From UBA3940 sp964506005 (GTDB lineage Bacteria; Chloroflexota; Anaerolineae; Aggregatilineales; UBA3940): a stretch of DNA of 11,765 nt. Below the pieces are notes generated by a model, which had not been told where the DNA came from, searched no databases, and saw only the letters and a program-made list of their open reading frames with translations. The stretch is from assembly GCA_964506005.1 (NCBI GenBank), contig CAZDLX010000114.1:1-11765 (forward strand). The letters run 5' to 3'. How positions within the stretch are numbered: the first letter of the stretch is position 1; every line of letters begins with the position of its first letter. Shown one piece after another: positions 1 through 6,752 of the stretch. The translations under genes and the position numbers were made by a program.

Positions 1-505
1 AGGGCTTGACGAAGCTGATCAGCGCGCCGGTCTCGTAGCGCAGCTTGCGCAGGATGGGGTCGATGACCTTGACGTTCGAGCCGTGCCCGTTCACGAAGAT
101 GATGCGGTTGAAGCCGTGGTGGATCAGGCTGCGGCCTACGTCGTGGATGAGGTTGAGCAGCGTGGTGCTGCGCAGTGTGATCGTGCCGCGCCCGTTGCCG
201 GGCTCGTGCATGTGCTGCGGCGAGTAGCCCGTCCAGATGGCGGGTGTGTGCAGCACGCCGATCATCTCGGCAACGCGGGTCGCGATCTCCCAGGCCGTGA
301 CGGTGTCGGTGTAGAGCGGCAGGTGCGGCCCGTGCTGCTCAAGCGAGGCCATCGGGACGAGGACGGTGTCCTTCTCCTCAAGATAGGCCTTGATGTCCAC
401 GTAAGTCAGGTCGCCGATGTCCCACGAGATGAACTTCTTGCGAAATTCCTCGTCGCCGTTCGTCAGATGCGGGACGTCGCGATACTTGGGGCCAGGGTTG
501 AGCAT
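1..505 (-). CDS. Creatininase-family metal-dependent hydrolase, partial (3' end outside window)
   Basis: The frame is open from the ATG at 503-505 to the left edge, giving the first 168 residues; family members are usually about 240-270 residues. The metal-site signature S-L-E-Q-H-G-P-H-L-P-L-Y-T-D is at residues 54-67, so Glu56, His58 and Asp67 are probable metal ligands. A GRGTITL stretch follows at 105-111, and V-N-G-H-G-S-N at 138-144 supplies His141 as a further ligand. The family hydrolyses cyclic amides such as creatinine, but members also act in riboflavin/F420 synthesis and, as IolN in Thermotoga, on a diketo-inositol. A catabolic hydrolase fits this sugar locus better than creatinine use, but that is inference. 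The start overlaps the upstream stop as TGATG, implying translational coupling to the UPF0261 gene. The 30-residue N-terminal extension before the hydrolase core is unexplained. The family is secure; the substrate is unknown. Confidence 0.9.
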   Translation of the reverse strand, partial: MLNPGPKYRDVPHLTNGDEEFRKKFISWDIGDLTYVDIKAYLEEKDTVLVPMASLEQHGPHLPLYTDTVTAWEIATRVAEMIGVLHTPAIWTGYSPQHMHEPGNGRGTITLRSTTLLNLIHDVGRSLIHHGFNRIIFVNGHGSNVKVIDPILRKLRYETGALISFVKP

Positions 506-1737
506 CAGGTTCGCTCCTTCTTCATGAGATCGATGAACAATTCGGCCACCTCGACGCCGAAGGCCGGGTCGTTGACGTGGCGTTCGAAGGTGTGTACGGG
601 GATGTCCGCGCGGATGCCGTCGCACAGCGCCTTGAGGAAGGCGGCGTCGGCTTCGGGGTTCCAGAACGGCCCGCCCGGCACGTTGGGGATGGACAGGCCC
701 TGCGTCGGCACGGCGATGCAGACGGGGCCCTTCGCCTCGTTCAGCCGCTCGCAGAACAGCTCGCCGAGCGCGATCATCTCCTCATGGCTGGCCCGGACGA
801 GCGTGTACTCCGGGTTGTGGTCGTAGACCGGGCGGTCGCGCAGCGCGTCGGGAATGCCGCCCGCGTGGAACACCGAGAAGTCGATGCAGCCCGGCACGAT
901 GACCTGCGGCAGGCCGAGCAGGCCGCAGCGGCGCAGGCGGTCGGGGCCGCCGTCGTGGATGCCGCCCACCATCGGGTCGTAGGTCTCGTTGGTGGTGTAG
1001 TCGATAATGCCGGCGAACTGGCCCGCCTCGGCAAGCTCTTCCATCGCCGGGCCGCCAGCGCCATTGGAGTGGAAGATCACCGCCTCGTACCCGGCTTGCT
1101 CCAGACGCTCCTTCAGCGCCATGACGGCTCTCGTCGTGTTGCCGAGCATCGTCACGGCGACGTACTGCTTGCCCTCCTCAGGCTCGGCGAGCGCGTGCCC
1201 GTGTTCGGCGAGACCCTTGACCGCCGCTGCGACGTTGTCAAAGATGGTCGTGGCAATCGGGTTGAGGCCCAGAATATCGACGATGGAGTGCACGACGATG
1301 ATGTCGCTGGTGCCGACGAGCGGCTCAAAGTAGTGCTTGCCGGAGGCAATCGGCGAGACGAGCACTTTCGGCACGCCGACGGGCAGCACCATCATGCAGG
1401 CCGCGCCCATCACCGCGCCTTCCGCGCCGCCCATGCTCACAATGGCGTCGAGCTTGCCCTCGCCGTAGAGCTCGGTGACGAGCTTCCTGAGCGCGGTACG
1501 CATCTGCTCGACGGCTTTGCCCCGGCTGCCCGCGTTCTGCATGGCCTCGATGGTCGTGCCGGCGTAGGTGGCGGCCTCCGCGTGGGAGATGTCCGGCACG
1601 ATGCCGACCGGCTCGCCGAGGATGCCCGAGTCGATCACGGTGGTGCTCAGGCCGAGATCGCGGATGCGGTCGCGCAGGTAGGCGATCTCGGGGCCTTTGG
1701 TGTCCAGCGTGCCGACGATGACGACGTTCTTTGGCAT
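505..1737 (-). CDS. UPF0261 / Tm-1-like ATP-binding domain protein
   Basis: This 410-residue cytoplasmic protein belongs to the UPF0261 (Tm-1-like) family and is full length for it. Visible landmarks are the N-terminal G-T-L-D-T-K-G at residues 9-15, a glycine-rich S-M-G-G-A-E-G-A-V-M-G at 101-111, H-S-N-G-A-G-G at 223-229, and D-H-N-P-E-Y-T-L-V-R at 306-315. The family is named after the plant Tm-1 virus-resistance protein, whose N-terminal domain binds ATP; the enzymatic role of the bacterial members is not established. I chose the ATG at 1735-1737, which is 10 nt downstream of GGGAG. An in-frame ATG 10 codons upstream (1767) would start inside the spacer repeat and adds MGSVCGRRSP, which is unlike the family. 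The last base of its stop is the first base of the creatininase start, so the two are probably made together and may act on the same intermediate. Confidence 0.93.
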   Translation of the reverse strand: MPKNVVIVGTLDTKGPEIAYLRDRIRDLGLSTTVIDSGILGEPVGIVPDISHAEAATYAGTTIEAMQNAGSRGKAVEQMRTALRKLVTELYGEGKLDAIVSMGGAEGAVMGAACMMVLPVGVPKVLVSPIASGKHYFEPLVGTSDIIVVHSIVDILGLNPIATTIFDNVAAAVKGLAEHGHALAEPEEGKQYVAVTMLGNTTRAVMALKERLEQAGYEAVIFHSNGAGGPAMEELAEAGQFAGIIDYTTNETYDPMVGGIHDGGPDRLRRCGLLGLPQVIVPGCIDFSVFHAGGIPDALRDRPVYDHNPEYTLVRASHEEMIALGELFCERLNEAKGPVCIAVPTQGLSIPNVPGGPFWNPEADAAFLKALCDGIRADIPVHTFERHVNDPAFGVEVAELFIDLMKKERT

Positions 1738-1758
1738 GGGTGAGCGTCTCCCGCATAC

Positions 1759-1834
1759 TGACCCCACCCCCCCCCGGCCCCCTCCCCGCTTGCAGGGAGG
1801 GGGTGCTGCGTGTCTATACCGGGGGTGTGAGGTC
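1759..1834. repeat. GC-rich intergenic inverted repeat, copy 1
   Basis: The spacer between the epimerase stop and the UPF0261 start begins TGACCCCACCCC and contains CCCCCTCCC / GGGAGGGGG arms around a short CGCTTGCA loop (about 1780-1803). A weaker outer right arm ends near GGTGTGAGGTCTA. It includes a run of nine C at 1767-1775, a place where sequencing errors are likely. The same element recurs at 5464, 7926 and 9547 in the same orientation. The likely role is an RNA hairpin between cistrons or a dispersed non-coding repeat; there is no T-tract that would make it a clear terminator. Confidence 0.75.
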
Positions 1835-1838
1835 TATC

Positions 1839-2732
1839 CTACTTGATGAGCGGCAGCAGGGTGTCGGCGCAGGCCTTCACCTGGCTGCTGTAGAACTCCT
1901 CGGTCAGGAAGCTGGAACCATGGTCGACGATGAACTTTTTCTGTTCTTCGCTGATGTCCAGCTTGCTGAGGTCGGTCTCGACCATCTCGGGGTACGGGTT
2001 GGCCGGGGTGCGGTCGACCGGCGCGACGAACTCGACGGTGAGCGCGCCGTCGTAGCCGATCTCCTTGAGCGTGTTGACGAGCTTCGGCCAGTCCCAGTTG
2101 CCCCAGCCGCAGGCAAACCGGTTGGTGTCCGCCACGTGGAAGTCGTACAGGCGGCTGCCCACCGAGCGGATCGCCTCGAAGGGATCGACCTCTTCTATGT
2201 TGATGTGGAAGGCATCGAGGCAGACGCCGCACTCGGGGCTGGTGGCTTCGGCGAGCGCCATCGCCTGGTTGGCGCGGCTCACGAAGTAGGTTTCGAAGCG
2301 GTTGATCGGCTCGATGGCGATGCGGACGCCCTCCTGCTTGCTCCAGGCGTCGATCTCCTTCATGCTCTCGACCGCGTTCTGCCACTCCTCCTCGGGGGTC
2401 GCATCGGCGTTGACCTTGCCGACGGTCGCCGGGACGATGGTGACAAGCTCGCCGTCCATCTCCTTGACCATCGTGATCACGTCTTTGACGTACTGGATGG
2501 TGTGCTCGCGCACGGCCTGGTCGGGCGAGGGCAGGTGCAGCCCCTCGAACATCAGGGTGACAGCGCCCCAGCAGCGCAGGCCGTTCTCGTCGAGCAGCGC
2601 CTTGACTTCCTTCGTGTCATAGCGCTTCGGCTCGCCGCCGATCTCGATACTCTCGTAGCCGTACTTGGCCAACCGCCGGATGGTCGTCTCAATCGGCTCG
2701 GCCCTCATCCAGTTGTGCATTGACAGATGCAT
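1839..2732 (-). CDS. Sugar (phosphate) isomerase/epimerase, TIM barrel (tagatose-3-epimerase-like)
   Basis: A complete 297-residue protein of the AP-endonuclease-2-type TIM-barrel family, the usual length for ketose 3-epimerases and hydroxypyruvate isomerase. The metal site is legible: Glu141 in I-E-P-I-N-R-F-E, Asp173 and His176 in C-L-D-A-F-H, His199 in F-H-V-A-D-T-N-R (with Arg205) and Glu234 in T-V-E-F. These correspond to Glu152, Asp185, His188, His211, Arg217 and Glu246 of D-tagatose 3-epimerase, so it should be an active Mn/Co-dependent isomerase or epimerase of a free sugar, keto-acid sugar or phosphate. The start is an ATG 5 nt after AGGAGG. It follows the Fe-S gene after 81 bp, the most AT-rich spacer in the window. 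An IolO-like keto-gluconate epimerase is one possibility given the neighbouring creatininase-family gene; the sequence does not decide the substrate. Confidence 0.92.
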   Translation of the reverse strand: MHLSMHNWMRAEPIETTIRRLAKYGYESIEIGGEPKRYDTKEVKALLDENGLRCWGAVTLMFEGLHLPSPDQAVREHTIQYVKDVITMVKEMDGELVTIVPATVGKVNADATPEEEWQNAVESMKEIDAWSKQEGVRIAIEPINRFETYFVSRANQAMALAEATSPECGVCLDAFHINIEEVDPFEAIRSVGSRLYDFHVADTNRFACGWGNWDWPKLVNTLKEIGYDGALTVEFVAPVDRTPANPYPEMVETDLSKLDISEEQKKFIVDHGSSFLTEEFYSSQVKACADTLLPLIK

Positions 2733-2748
2733 GGTGTCCTCCTGCTAC

Positions 2749-2778
2749 ATACTAGAAGAAAAAGTAAACAGTCTACAA
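2749..2778 (-). promoter_or_regulatory. Possible internal operator/promoter before the epimerase gene
   Basis: The spacer after the Fe-S gene drops sharply in GC content. On the minus strand TTGTAG (2778-2773) and TAGTAT (2754-2749), 18 nt apart, give a poor sigma-70 match. An imperfect 13-bp palindrome, GTAAACAGTCTAC (2764-2776, five of six pairs), overlaps the -35-like element, as a repressor site would. Against a promoter, the implied transcription start would fall in the ribosome site, leaving almost no leader. Treat it as a candidate operator only. Confidence 0.25.
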
Positions 2779-2813
2779 AAGCTCCCTACGTGGCGAGCGT
2801 CCTGCCCGTGTGC

Positions 2814-3911
2814 CTAGCGCGCAAGCTGCCGGGCGAGCAGCTCGTACAGCCCGACGACCTCGACGCCGTACTCGCCCGCGTAGCGGCTGAGGTGGTGCAG
2901 CGTGCCGGCGTCCTCGGTAATCACGACCTCCGCGCCGTGCGACTTTGCGTCCGCCAGCCGGGAGCGGGTCAGCGCCTCGGCGATGTCGGGCTTGGTGAAC
3001 TGGAGTGCGTTGCTGCCGGCCGGGTGGGCGCGGTTGCACCGCCACAGCAGCTCGACACGCTCGCCGGGCATGACGGCATCGACGAGGCGGCGCGGGATGT
3101 CGTGCCGCGCCGCGACGCGCACCGCCAGTGTCGGGTCGACGTAGGCGTAAGGGCGGTCATCCCCGGCGCGGTTGAAGTGCAGCCTGCCCTCGGCGAGTGC
3201 CGCGTCCAGCAGCGTGACGAGCTCGACGAGCGCGAGGTCCTCAGGCCACTCGATGCCGAGCCGCTCGGCCCAGAGCTGGCCGAACGTGAAGTAGTCGCCC
3301 GGCGACAGCACGATCACGCGGGCGCCGCCCGCCCGCCGGATGTCGTCGAGGTTGGCGTGGGCAAGCTGGCGCGCCGTCTCAGGGAAGCCGAGCGAGCTGG
3401 CGAGGTAGCCGCTCGACCGCCCGTAGCCGGCCTGCACCGGCTCGATGCCAAGCGCGGCCGCAAGCTCCAGCGCGGCGCTGAGTGCCTCGGGCCACAGGTA
3501 GGGCGCGTCGTCCCCGGCGTAGAGCACGTTGGCGCTCTGGCCCTCGACGGCGCGGGGCGCTTCCTCGCGATACGGCGTGCCGTAGGTGCGCAGCGCCTCG
3601 TCGATCTGGTAGGCGACGGGCGGGGCCAGACCGCGCTCGGCAACCTGCGCGCGGGCGGCGGCGATGGCCTCGGGCAGCGGCTGGTCGGTCACGCAGTTGG
3701 CGCGGGAGTTGCCGTTGTCGGCGGCGCTGTAGAGCGCATCGACCGTGTCCTCGTTCCACTCGATCAGCCCGCGCCGCTCGGAGGCGATGAGCAGCCCCCA
3801 GCCGTGCGGCGAGAGCGTCTCGCGGTGGGTCACCCGCTCGACCGGCGCGACGTGCCGGCACATCAGGCAGTAGCGGCAGTTGTCAGTCGTCAGGATTACG
3901 TCCTCGATCAT
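2814..3911 (-). CDS. GlcF-like (Fe-S)-binding oxidoreductase subunit with degenerate cysteine motifs
   Basis: A 365-residue soluble protein with an N-terminal ferredoxin-like domain and a C-terminal region related to the CCG domains of GlcF/GlpC/HdrB proteins. The first ferredoxin motif has Cys12, Cys15 and Cys18, but Ala22 replaces the fourth Cys before Pro23. The second motif keeps the spacing but reads Ala63, Asn66, Ser69, Cys73. The remaining set (1, 2, 3 and 8) is what binds a single [4Fe-4S] cluster in 2x[4Fe-4S] ferredoxins. The C-terminal CCG cysteines are also replaced: DPT at 259-261 for DPC, PAG at 297-299, and EDAG at 333-336 for CPxC. Only Cys292 is left there. The ATG at 3909-3911 follows AAGGA by 9 nt; a GTG 8 codons upstream is a weaker alternative. 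It lies 36 bp after the FAD oxidase, so it probably takes electrons from that flavin enzyme. Confidence 0.85.
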   Translation of the reverse strand: MIEDVILTTDNCRYCLMCRHVAPVERVTHRETLSPHGWGLLIASERRGLIEWNEDTVDALYSAADNGNSRANCVTDQPLPEAIAAARAQVAERGLAPPVAYQIDEALRTYGTPYREEAPRAVEGQSANVLYAGDDAPYLWPEALSAALELAAALGIEPVQAGYGRSSGYLASSLGFPETARQLAHANLDDIRRAGGARVIVLSPGDYFTFGQLWAERLGIEWPEDLALVELVTLLDAALAEGRLHFNRAGDDRPYAYVDPTLAVRVAARHDIPRRLVDAVMPGERVELLWRCNRAHPAGSNALQFTKPDIAEALTRSRLADAKSHGAEVVITEDAGTLHHLSRYAGEYGVEVVGLYELLARQLAR

Positions 3912-3947
3912 GGTGTGGCGTCCTTCAGCTGTCACGGGTGGCCTGCC

Positions 3948-5381
3948 TTAAAACCCGGTCTTGCCGGGGTTCATGATGTGGTTGGGGTCGATGCAGTCCT
4001 TGAGGCGGAGCAGGAACGGCCAGGCGTCGTGGAACTGGCGGCGCATGTAGCGGCCCAGCTTCACGCCGACGCCGTGGTGCTCGTTGATCATGCCGCCGTT
4101 CGCGATGGCGGCGTCCATCGCGGCGTGCCACACGCGGTTGTGCAGGCGCAGCGCCTCCTCGGCGTCCTGCGGCGGCTCCTCGATGATAAAGCGGGAGTAG
4201 AGCATCACACCCCAGTGGAACCAGTGCGAGAAGTGCCCGATCCACTTGATGTCCCACTCTTTGAAGCCGCCCTCGACCGCCTCTTTGATGCCGTAGTACA
4301 CGTCCTGGATCTTGTCGTAGGTGGTCACCGTCTCGGTGGTGCCGTACATCCAGGGCAGCTTGAGGTTGATCGGCGGGTAGTAGAAGTCGTAGCGGTGGTT
4401 GTACCACTTCTCGCCGGGCTCGCGGCCCAGGTCCTGCGCGCCGAGCTCCAGGCAGATGTCCATCGACTTCTGCTCCTGCAGCGCGGCGATGTCGGGGTCG
4501 CCGTCGAAGCCCATGACCATGTACGAGCCGTCGAATTCGTAGCCGAGGATCTTCTTCACACGGGAGCGCGTCGAGTTCTCGTCGTAGAGCCGGATCACGA
4601 ACGGGTCGAGGCGGCGCGTCATAATGCGGCGGCCCGCTTCGAGCGCGGCGTTCATGTCCTTAAACAGCACGGCGCGCATGTAGCGGGCTTCGGGCAGGTA
4701 GTCGAGCTGCACCGTCGCCTCGGTGATCACGCCGAAGGTGCCCTCCGCGCCGAGGAACAGCCGGAACCAGTCCGGCCCGGAGGCGTGCTGCGGCACGGGC
4801 GCGGTGCGGATGATCTCGCCGGAGGGCAGCACGATCTGCATGCTGAGGACGAGGTCTTCGGCCTTGCCGTACTTGGTGCTCATCGTGCCGGTGCCGCGCG
4901 GGGCGAGCGCGCCGCCGAGCGTGGCGCAGTTGCTGGAGGCGGCATAGTGCGGGAACATCAGCCCCTTGTCGTTGACCGCCCACTCAAGCTCCTGGATGTT
5001 GATGCCCGCCTGCGCGGTGGCGGTCAGCGAGACGTCGTCGATGCGGATGATCTTGTTCATGCGCTTGGTGTCGAGCAGGATGCCGCCGAACATCGGCAGC
5101 GCGCCGCCCTGCGTGCCCGAGCCGCCGCCCCAGGGCACGATGGGGATGCGGTACTTGTTGGCGACGAACATCAGCTCGGAGACGTGCTCGGGCGAGGCGG
5201 GGTGCACGATGAAGTCGGGCGGCATGAGCGGCTTGCCGCGGTCGAGCCACATCTGCGGCATCCACGACCAGTCGGTCGAGTAGACGAGCTTGTCGCTCTC
5301 GCGCATCGACACGAAATCCTCGCCGACGATCTCCGCCAGCTCGGTGCGGATCATCTCTCTCTGGAAGTGCGCACGGTCCAT
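3948..5381 (-). CDS. FAD-linked oxidase, GlcD / alkyl-DHAP-synthase-like (VAO fold)
   Basis: A full-length 477-residue flavoprotein with a PCMH-type FAD domain at about 50-230 and an FAD-oxidase C domain after it. The pyrophosphate-binding loop P-W-G-G-G-S-G-T-Q-G-G is at 83-93 and G-A-E-G-T-F-G-V-I-T at 211-220. The C-terminal N-E-H-H-G-V-G-V-K-L-G-R-Y-M at 433-446 and D-P-N-H-I-M-N-P-G-K at 465-474 are typical of D-2-hydroxyacid dehydrogenases and alkyl-DHAP synthase. It probably oxidises a hydroxyacid, aldonate or polyol and passes electrons to the Fe-S protein encoded 36 bp downstream, like GlcD with GlcF. No signal peptide or membrane segment is seen, so a cytoplasmic or peripheral enzyme is expected. 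The ATG lies 10 nt after GAGGAG. The substrate is not predictable; a sugar acid is likely from the context. Confidence 0.92.
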   Translation of the reverse strand: MDRAHFQREMIRTELAEIVGEDFVSMRESDKLVYSTDWSWMPQMWLDRGKPLMPPDFIVHPASPEHVSELMFVANKYRIPIVPWGGGSGTQGGALPMFGGILLDTKRMNKIIRIDDVSLTATAQAGINIQELEWAVNDKGLMFPHYAASSNCATLGGALAPRGTGTMSTKYGKAEDLVLSMQIVLPSGEIIRTAPVPQHASGPDWFRLFLGAEGTFGVITEATVQLDYLPEARYMRAVLFKDMNAALEAGRRIMTRRLDPFVIRLYDENSTRSRVKKILGYEFDGSYMVMGFDGDPDIAALQEQKSMDICLELGAQDLGREPGEKWYNHRYDFYYPPINLKLPWMYGTTETVTTYDKIQDVYYGIKEAVEGGFKEWDIKWIGHFSHWFHWGVMLYSRFIIEEPPQDAEEALRLHNRVWHAAMDAAIANGGMINEHHGVGVKLGRYMRRQFHDAWPFLLRLKDCIDPNHIMNPGKTGF

Positions 5382-5463
5382 AACAGGTGGACTCCTCTAC
5401 GTGATGATGTTCTGTGCTTGATGTACTGGCGTCTTGGTCAACGTATGCCTTCAATATTCGGTT

Positions 5464-5550
5464 TGACCCCATCCCCAACCCCTTCCCCGCCGGCATGGAG
5501 GGGATGGGCTCTCTGCGACAATGTCGCAGGGAGGCCAGGGGTGGGGTTCT
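5464..5550. repeat. GC-rich intergenic inverted repeat, copy 2 (fullest copy)
   Basis: The left arm begins TGACCCCATCCCCAACCCC and the right arm ends CCAGGGGTGGGGTTCTA, so the whole 87-bp unit can fold into one long stem. The inner CCTTCCCC/GGAGGGGA arms match the other copies. A separate perfect 17-bp palindrome, CTGCGACA-A-TGTCGCAG, lies inside at 5513-5529. It sits between the stop of the isomerase paralogue and the start of the FAD oxidase, like the copies at 1759, 7926 and 9547. Confidence 0.75.
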
Positions 5551-5569
5551 AACCCCGGTCACATGCCGA

Positions 5570-6601
5570 TCAGCCCGTCAGCGCGGTGAGGATCAGCCAG
5601 TCGAGTTCTTCATAGTCGCGGCTCTCGCGCAGCGCCTGTATCTGGCCCCGGTCGAGCGAGCGGGCGATCTCCACGAGGCGCAGGAAGAGCTGCAGGCTGT
5701 TGCGCAGGTGCAGCGTGGCGGCCTCGGCGGGCTGGGTGCGGATGGCCTTCACGTCCATGCCGACCATGCCCTTTGAGGCGTAGGCGTTGTCCTCCAGCAC
5801 GAGCACCTGGTCGAGCGCGCGGCGCAGGTTGACCGAGCCGAACGAGCGGTCCTGGTCGAACTTCAGGCCGTTCTGGTCGTTCAGGTGGATGCTGTACAGC
5901 TTGTCGAAGGCCAGCGCGAAGCCCATCTCGTCGGCGGGGTCCAGCCCGGCGAGGATGGCGTGCGCCGACTCGACCACGCAGCCAACGCGGGCCGGGTCGT
6001 GCGAGCGGAAGGCCAGCGCGAGCGCGTGCCCGATGGTCGGCACATAGGCCAGGTCCATCGGCTCGTTGGGCTTGGGCTCGATGGCGATGCGGATCTCAGG
6101 GTCGTAGTCGAGAATCCGGTCCACCGCGTCGAGCAGGTGGTGGGTGGCCTCGACCGGGTCCTTGGCCTCGCGCATGTAGGTGCCCTCGCGGGCCAGCCAC
6201 AGCACCATGAGGTTGGTGCCCATCTCGCGGGCGATGTCCGCCGCTCGTTTTGCGCGGTCGAGGGCGTAGCGGCGCTGCTCCGGGTTGTTCGAGGTGAACG
6301 CGCCGTCGATGGTGTTGGGGTGCTCCCACAGGCGCGGCGCGACGAACTCCGCGACCAGCCCGTTGTCCTCCAGCATCTGGCGCATCTCGCGGGCCTGCCG
6401 CCGGATCTGCTCCGGCGAGAGGTCGTCGAGGCCCGGCACGGCGTCGTCGTCGTGGAACTGCATCGCGTCGTAGCCGAGGTCTTTCAGCGCGGCCAGCTTC
6501 TCGTCGAAGGGCACCGTCGGGCGCACCGTTGGGCCGAATGGGTCCGCGCCCTCGTGGATGTTCCAGGGGCCAAACGAGAAGCGGTATCCGTATTTCTCCA
6601 T
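5570..6601 (-). CDS. Xylose-isomerase-like TIM-barrel protein with altered metal site
   Basis: A 343-residue paralogue of the xylose isomerase encoded at 9609-10778, about 45 residues shorter. Shared landmarks: F-H-D-D-D with His50 and Asp53 (His54/Asp57 of the Streptomyces enzyme), I-E-P-K-P-N-E-P with Glu175 and Lys177, V-E-S-A-H with Glu211 and His214, K-F-D-Q-D with Asp249 and Asp251, and Asp283. One metal ligand differs: the family H-I-D-L-N reads S-I-H-L-N, placing His239 where Asp245 should be. L-rhamnose isomerase has His at the equivalent site, so this enzyme probably isomerises a different sugar. The ATG at 6599-6601 follows GGAGAG by 7 nt; an upstream in-frame start at 6652 adds 17 residues that do not look like the family. 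It is preceded by a 144-bp spacer with a possible operator and followed by a spacer repeat. Substrate unknown. Confidence 0.88.
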   Translation of the reverse strand: MEKYGYRFSFGPWNIHEGADPFGPTVRPTVPFDEKLAALKDLGYDAMQFHDDDAVPGLDDLSPEQIRRQAREMRQMLEDNGLVAEFVAPRLWEHPNTIDGAFTSNNPEQRRYALDRAKRAADIAREMGTNLMVLWLAREGTYMREAKDPVEATHHLLDAVDRILDYDPEIRIAIEPKPNEPMDLAYVPTIGHALALAFRSHDPARVGCVVESAHAILAGLDPADEMGFALAFDKLYSIHLNDQNGLKFDQDRSFGSVNLRRALDQVLVLEDNAYASKGMVGMDVKAIRTQPAEAATLHLRNSLQLFLRLVEIARSLDRGQIQALRESRDYEELDWLILTALTG

Positions 6602-6722
6602 GCGTCGTCTCTCCGTGTGGCTGGTGGACCTCACCCCGAGCACAGCTTTCAAAGCGAGTGTCGCAAGGCGTTAAGGTCTGTCCCGTAAAAAGCTCAGGTT
6701 CATGTTCTGGGCTGAAATCGAG

Positions 6723-6752
6723 TTAATGTGTCACACATTAATGTGTCACACG
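6723..6752. promoter_or_regulatory. Operator-like palindrome with overlapping tandem copy
   Basis: TTAATGTGTCACACATTAA at 6723-6741 is a perfect inverted repeat of 9-bp arms around one central base. A second 15-bp unit at 6738-6752 matches the first at 14 of 15 positions and shares the central TTAA. The second copy includes the TGA stop (6746-6748) and last codon of the upstream dehydrogenase gene. The position, about 120 bp before the start of the isomerase paralogue, suits a regulator site controlling the genes downstream. I could not assign a regulator family, and no convincing -35/-10 pair was found between it and the start. Confidence 0.5.

Noticed and set aside
1767..1775. Run of nine C in repeat copy 1 as a phase-variation tract
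   Set aside because: It is outside any coding frame, belongs to the repeat's C-rich left arm, and is upstream of the preferred start and ribosome site of the UPF0261 gene. Length change there would not alter a protein.
3693..3878. Missing cysteines in the Fe-S gene as a frameshift or sequencing error
   Set aside because: The reading frame is continuous, spacing between motif positions is exact, and surrounding residues such as S-P-H-G-W-G and V-T-D-Q-P-L-P-E-A are well formed. Four independent substitutions are needed, so an error is unlikely.
2727..5552. A 941-codon open frame on the plus strand across the Fe-S and FAD-oxidase genes
   Set aside because: It is antisense to two well-supported genes with clear motifs; its translation is rich in Ala, Arg, Val, Asp and His with no recognisable domain. 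Long antisense frames are expected where third positions are mostly G or C.
6653..6722. Possible insertion-sequence remnant (GGTCTGTCCCGTAAAAAG region)
   Set aside because: I found no matching inverted end, target duplication or transposase fragment nearby. It is simply non-coding spacer as far as I can see.
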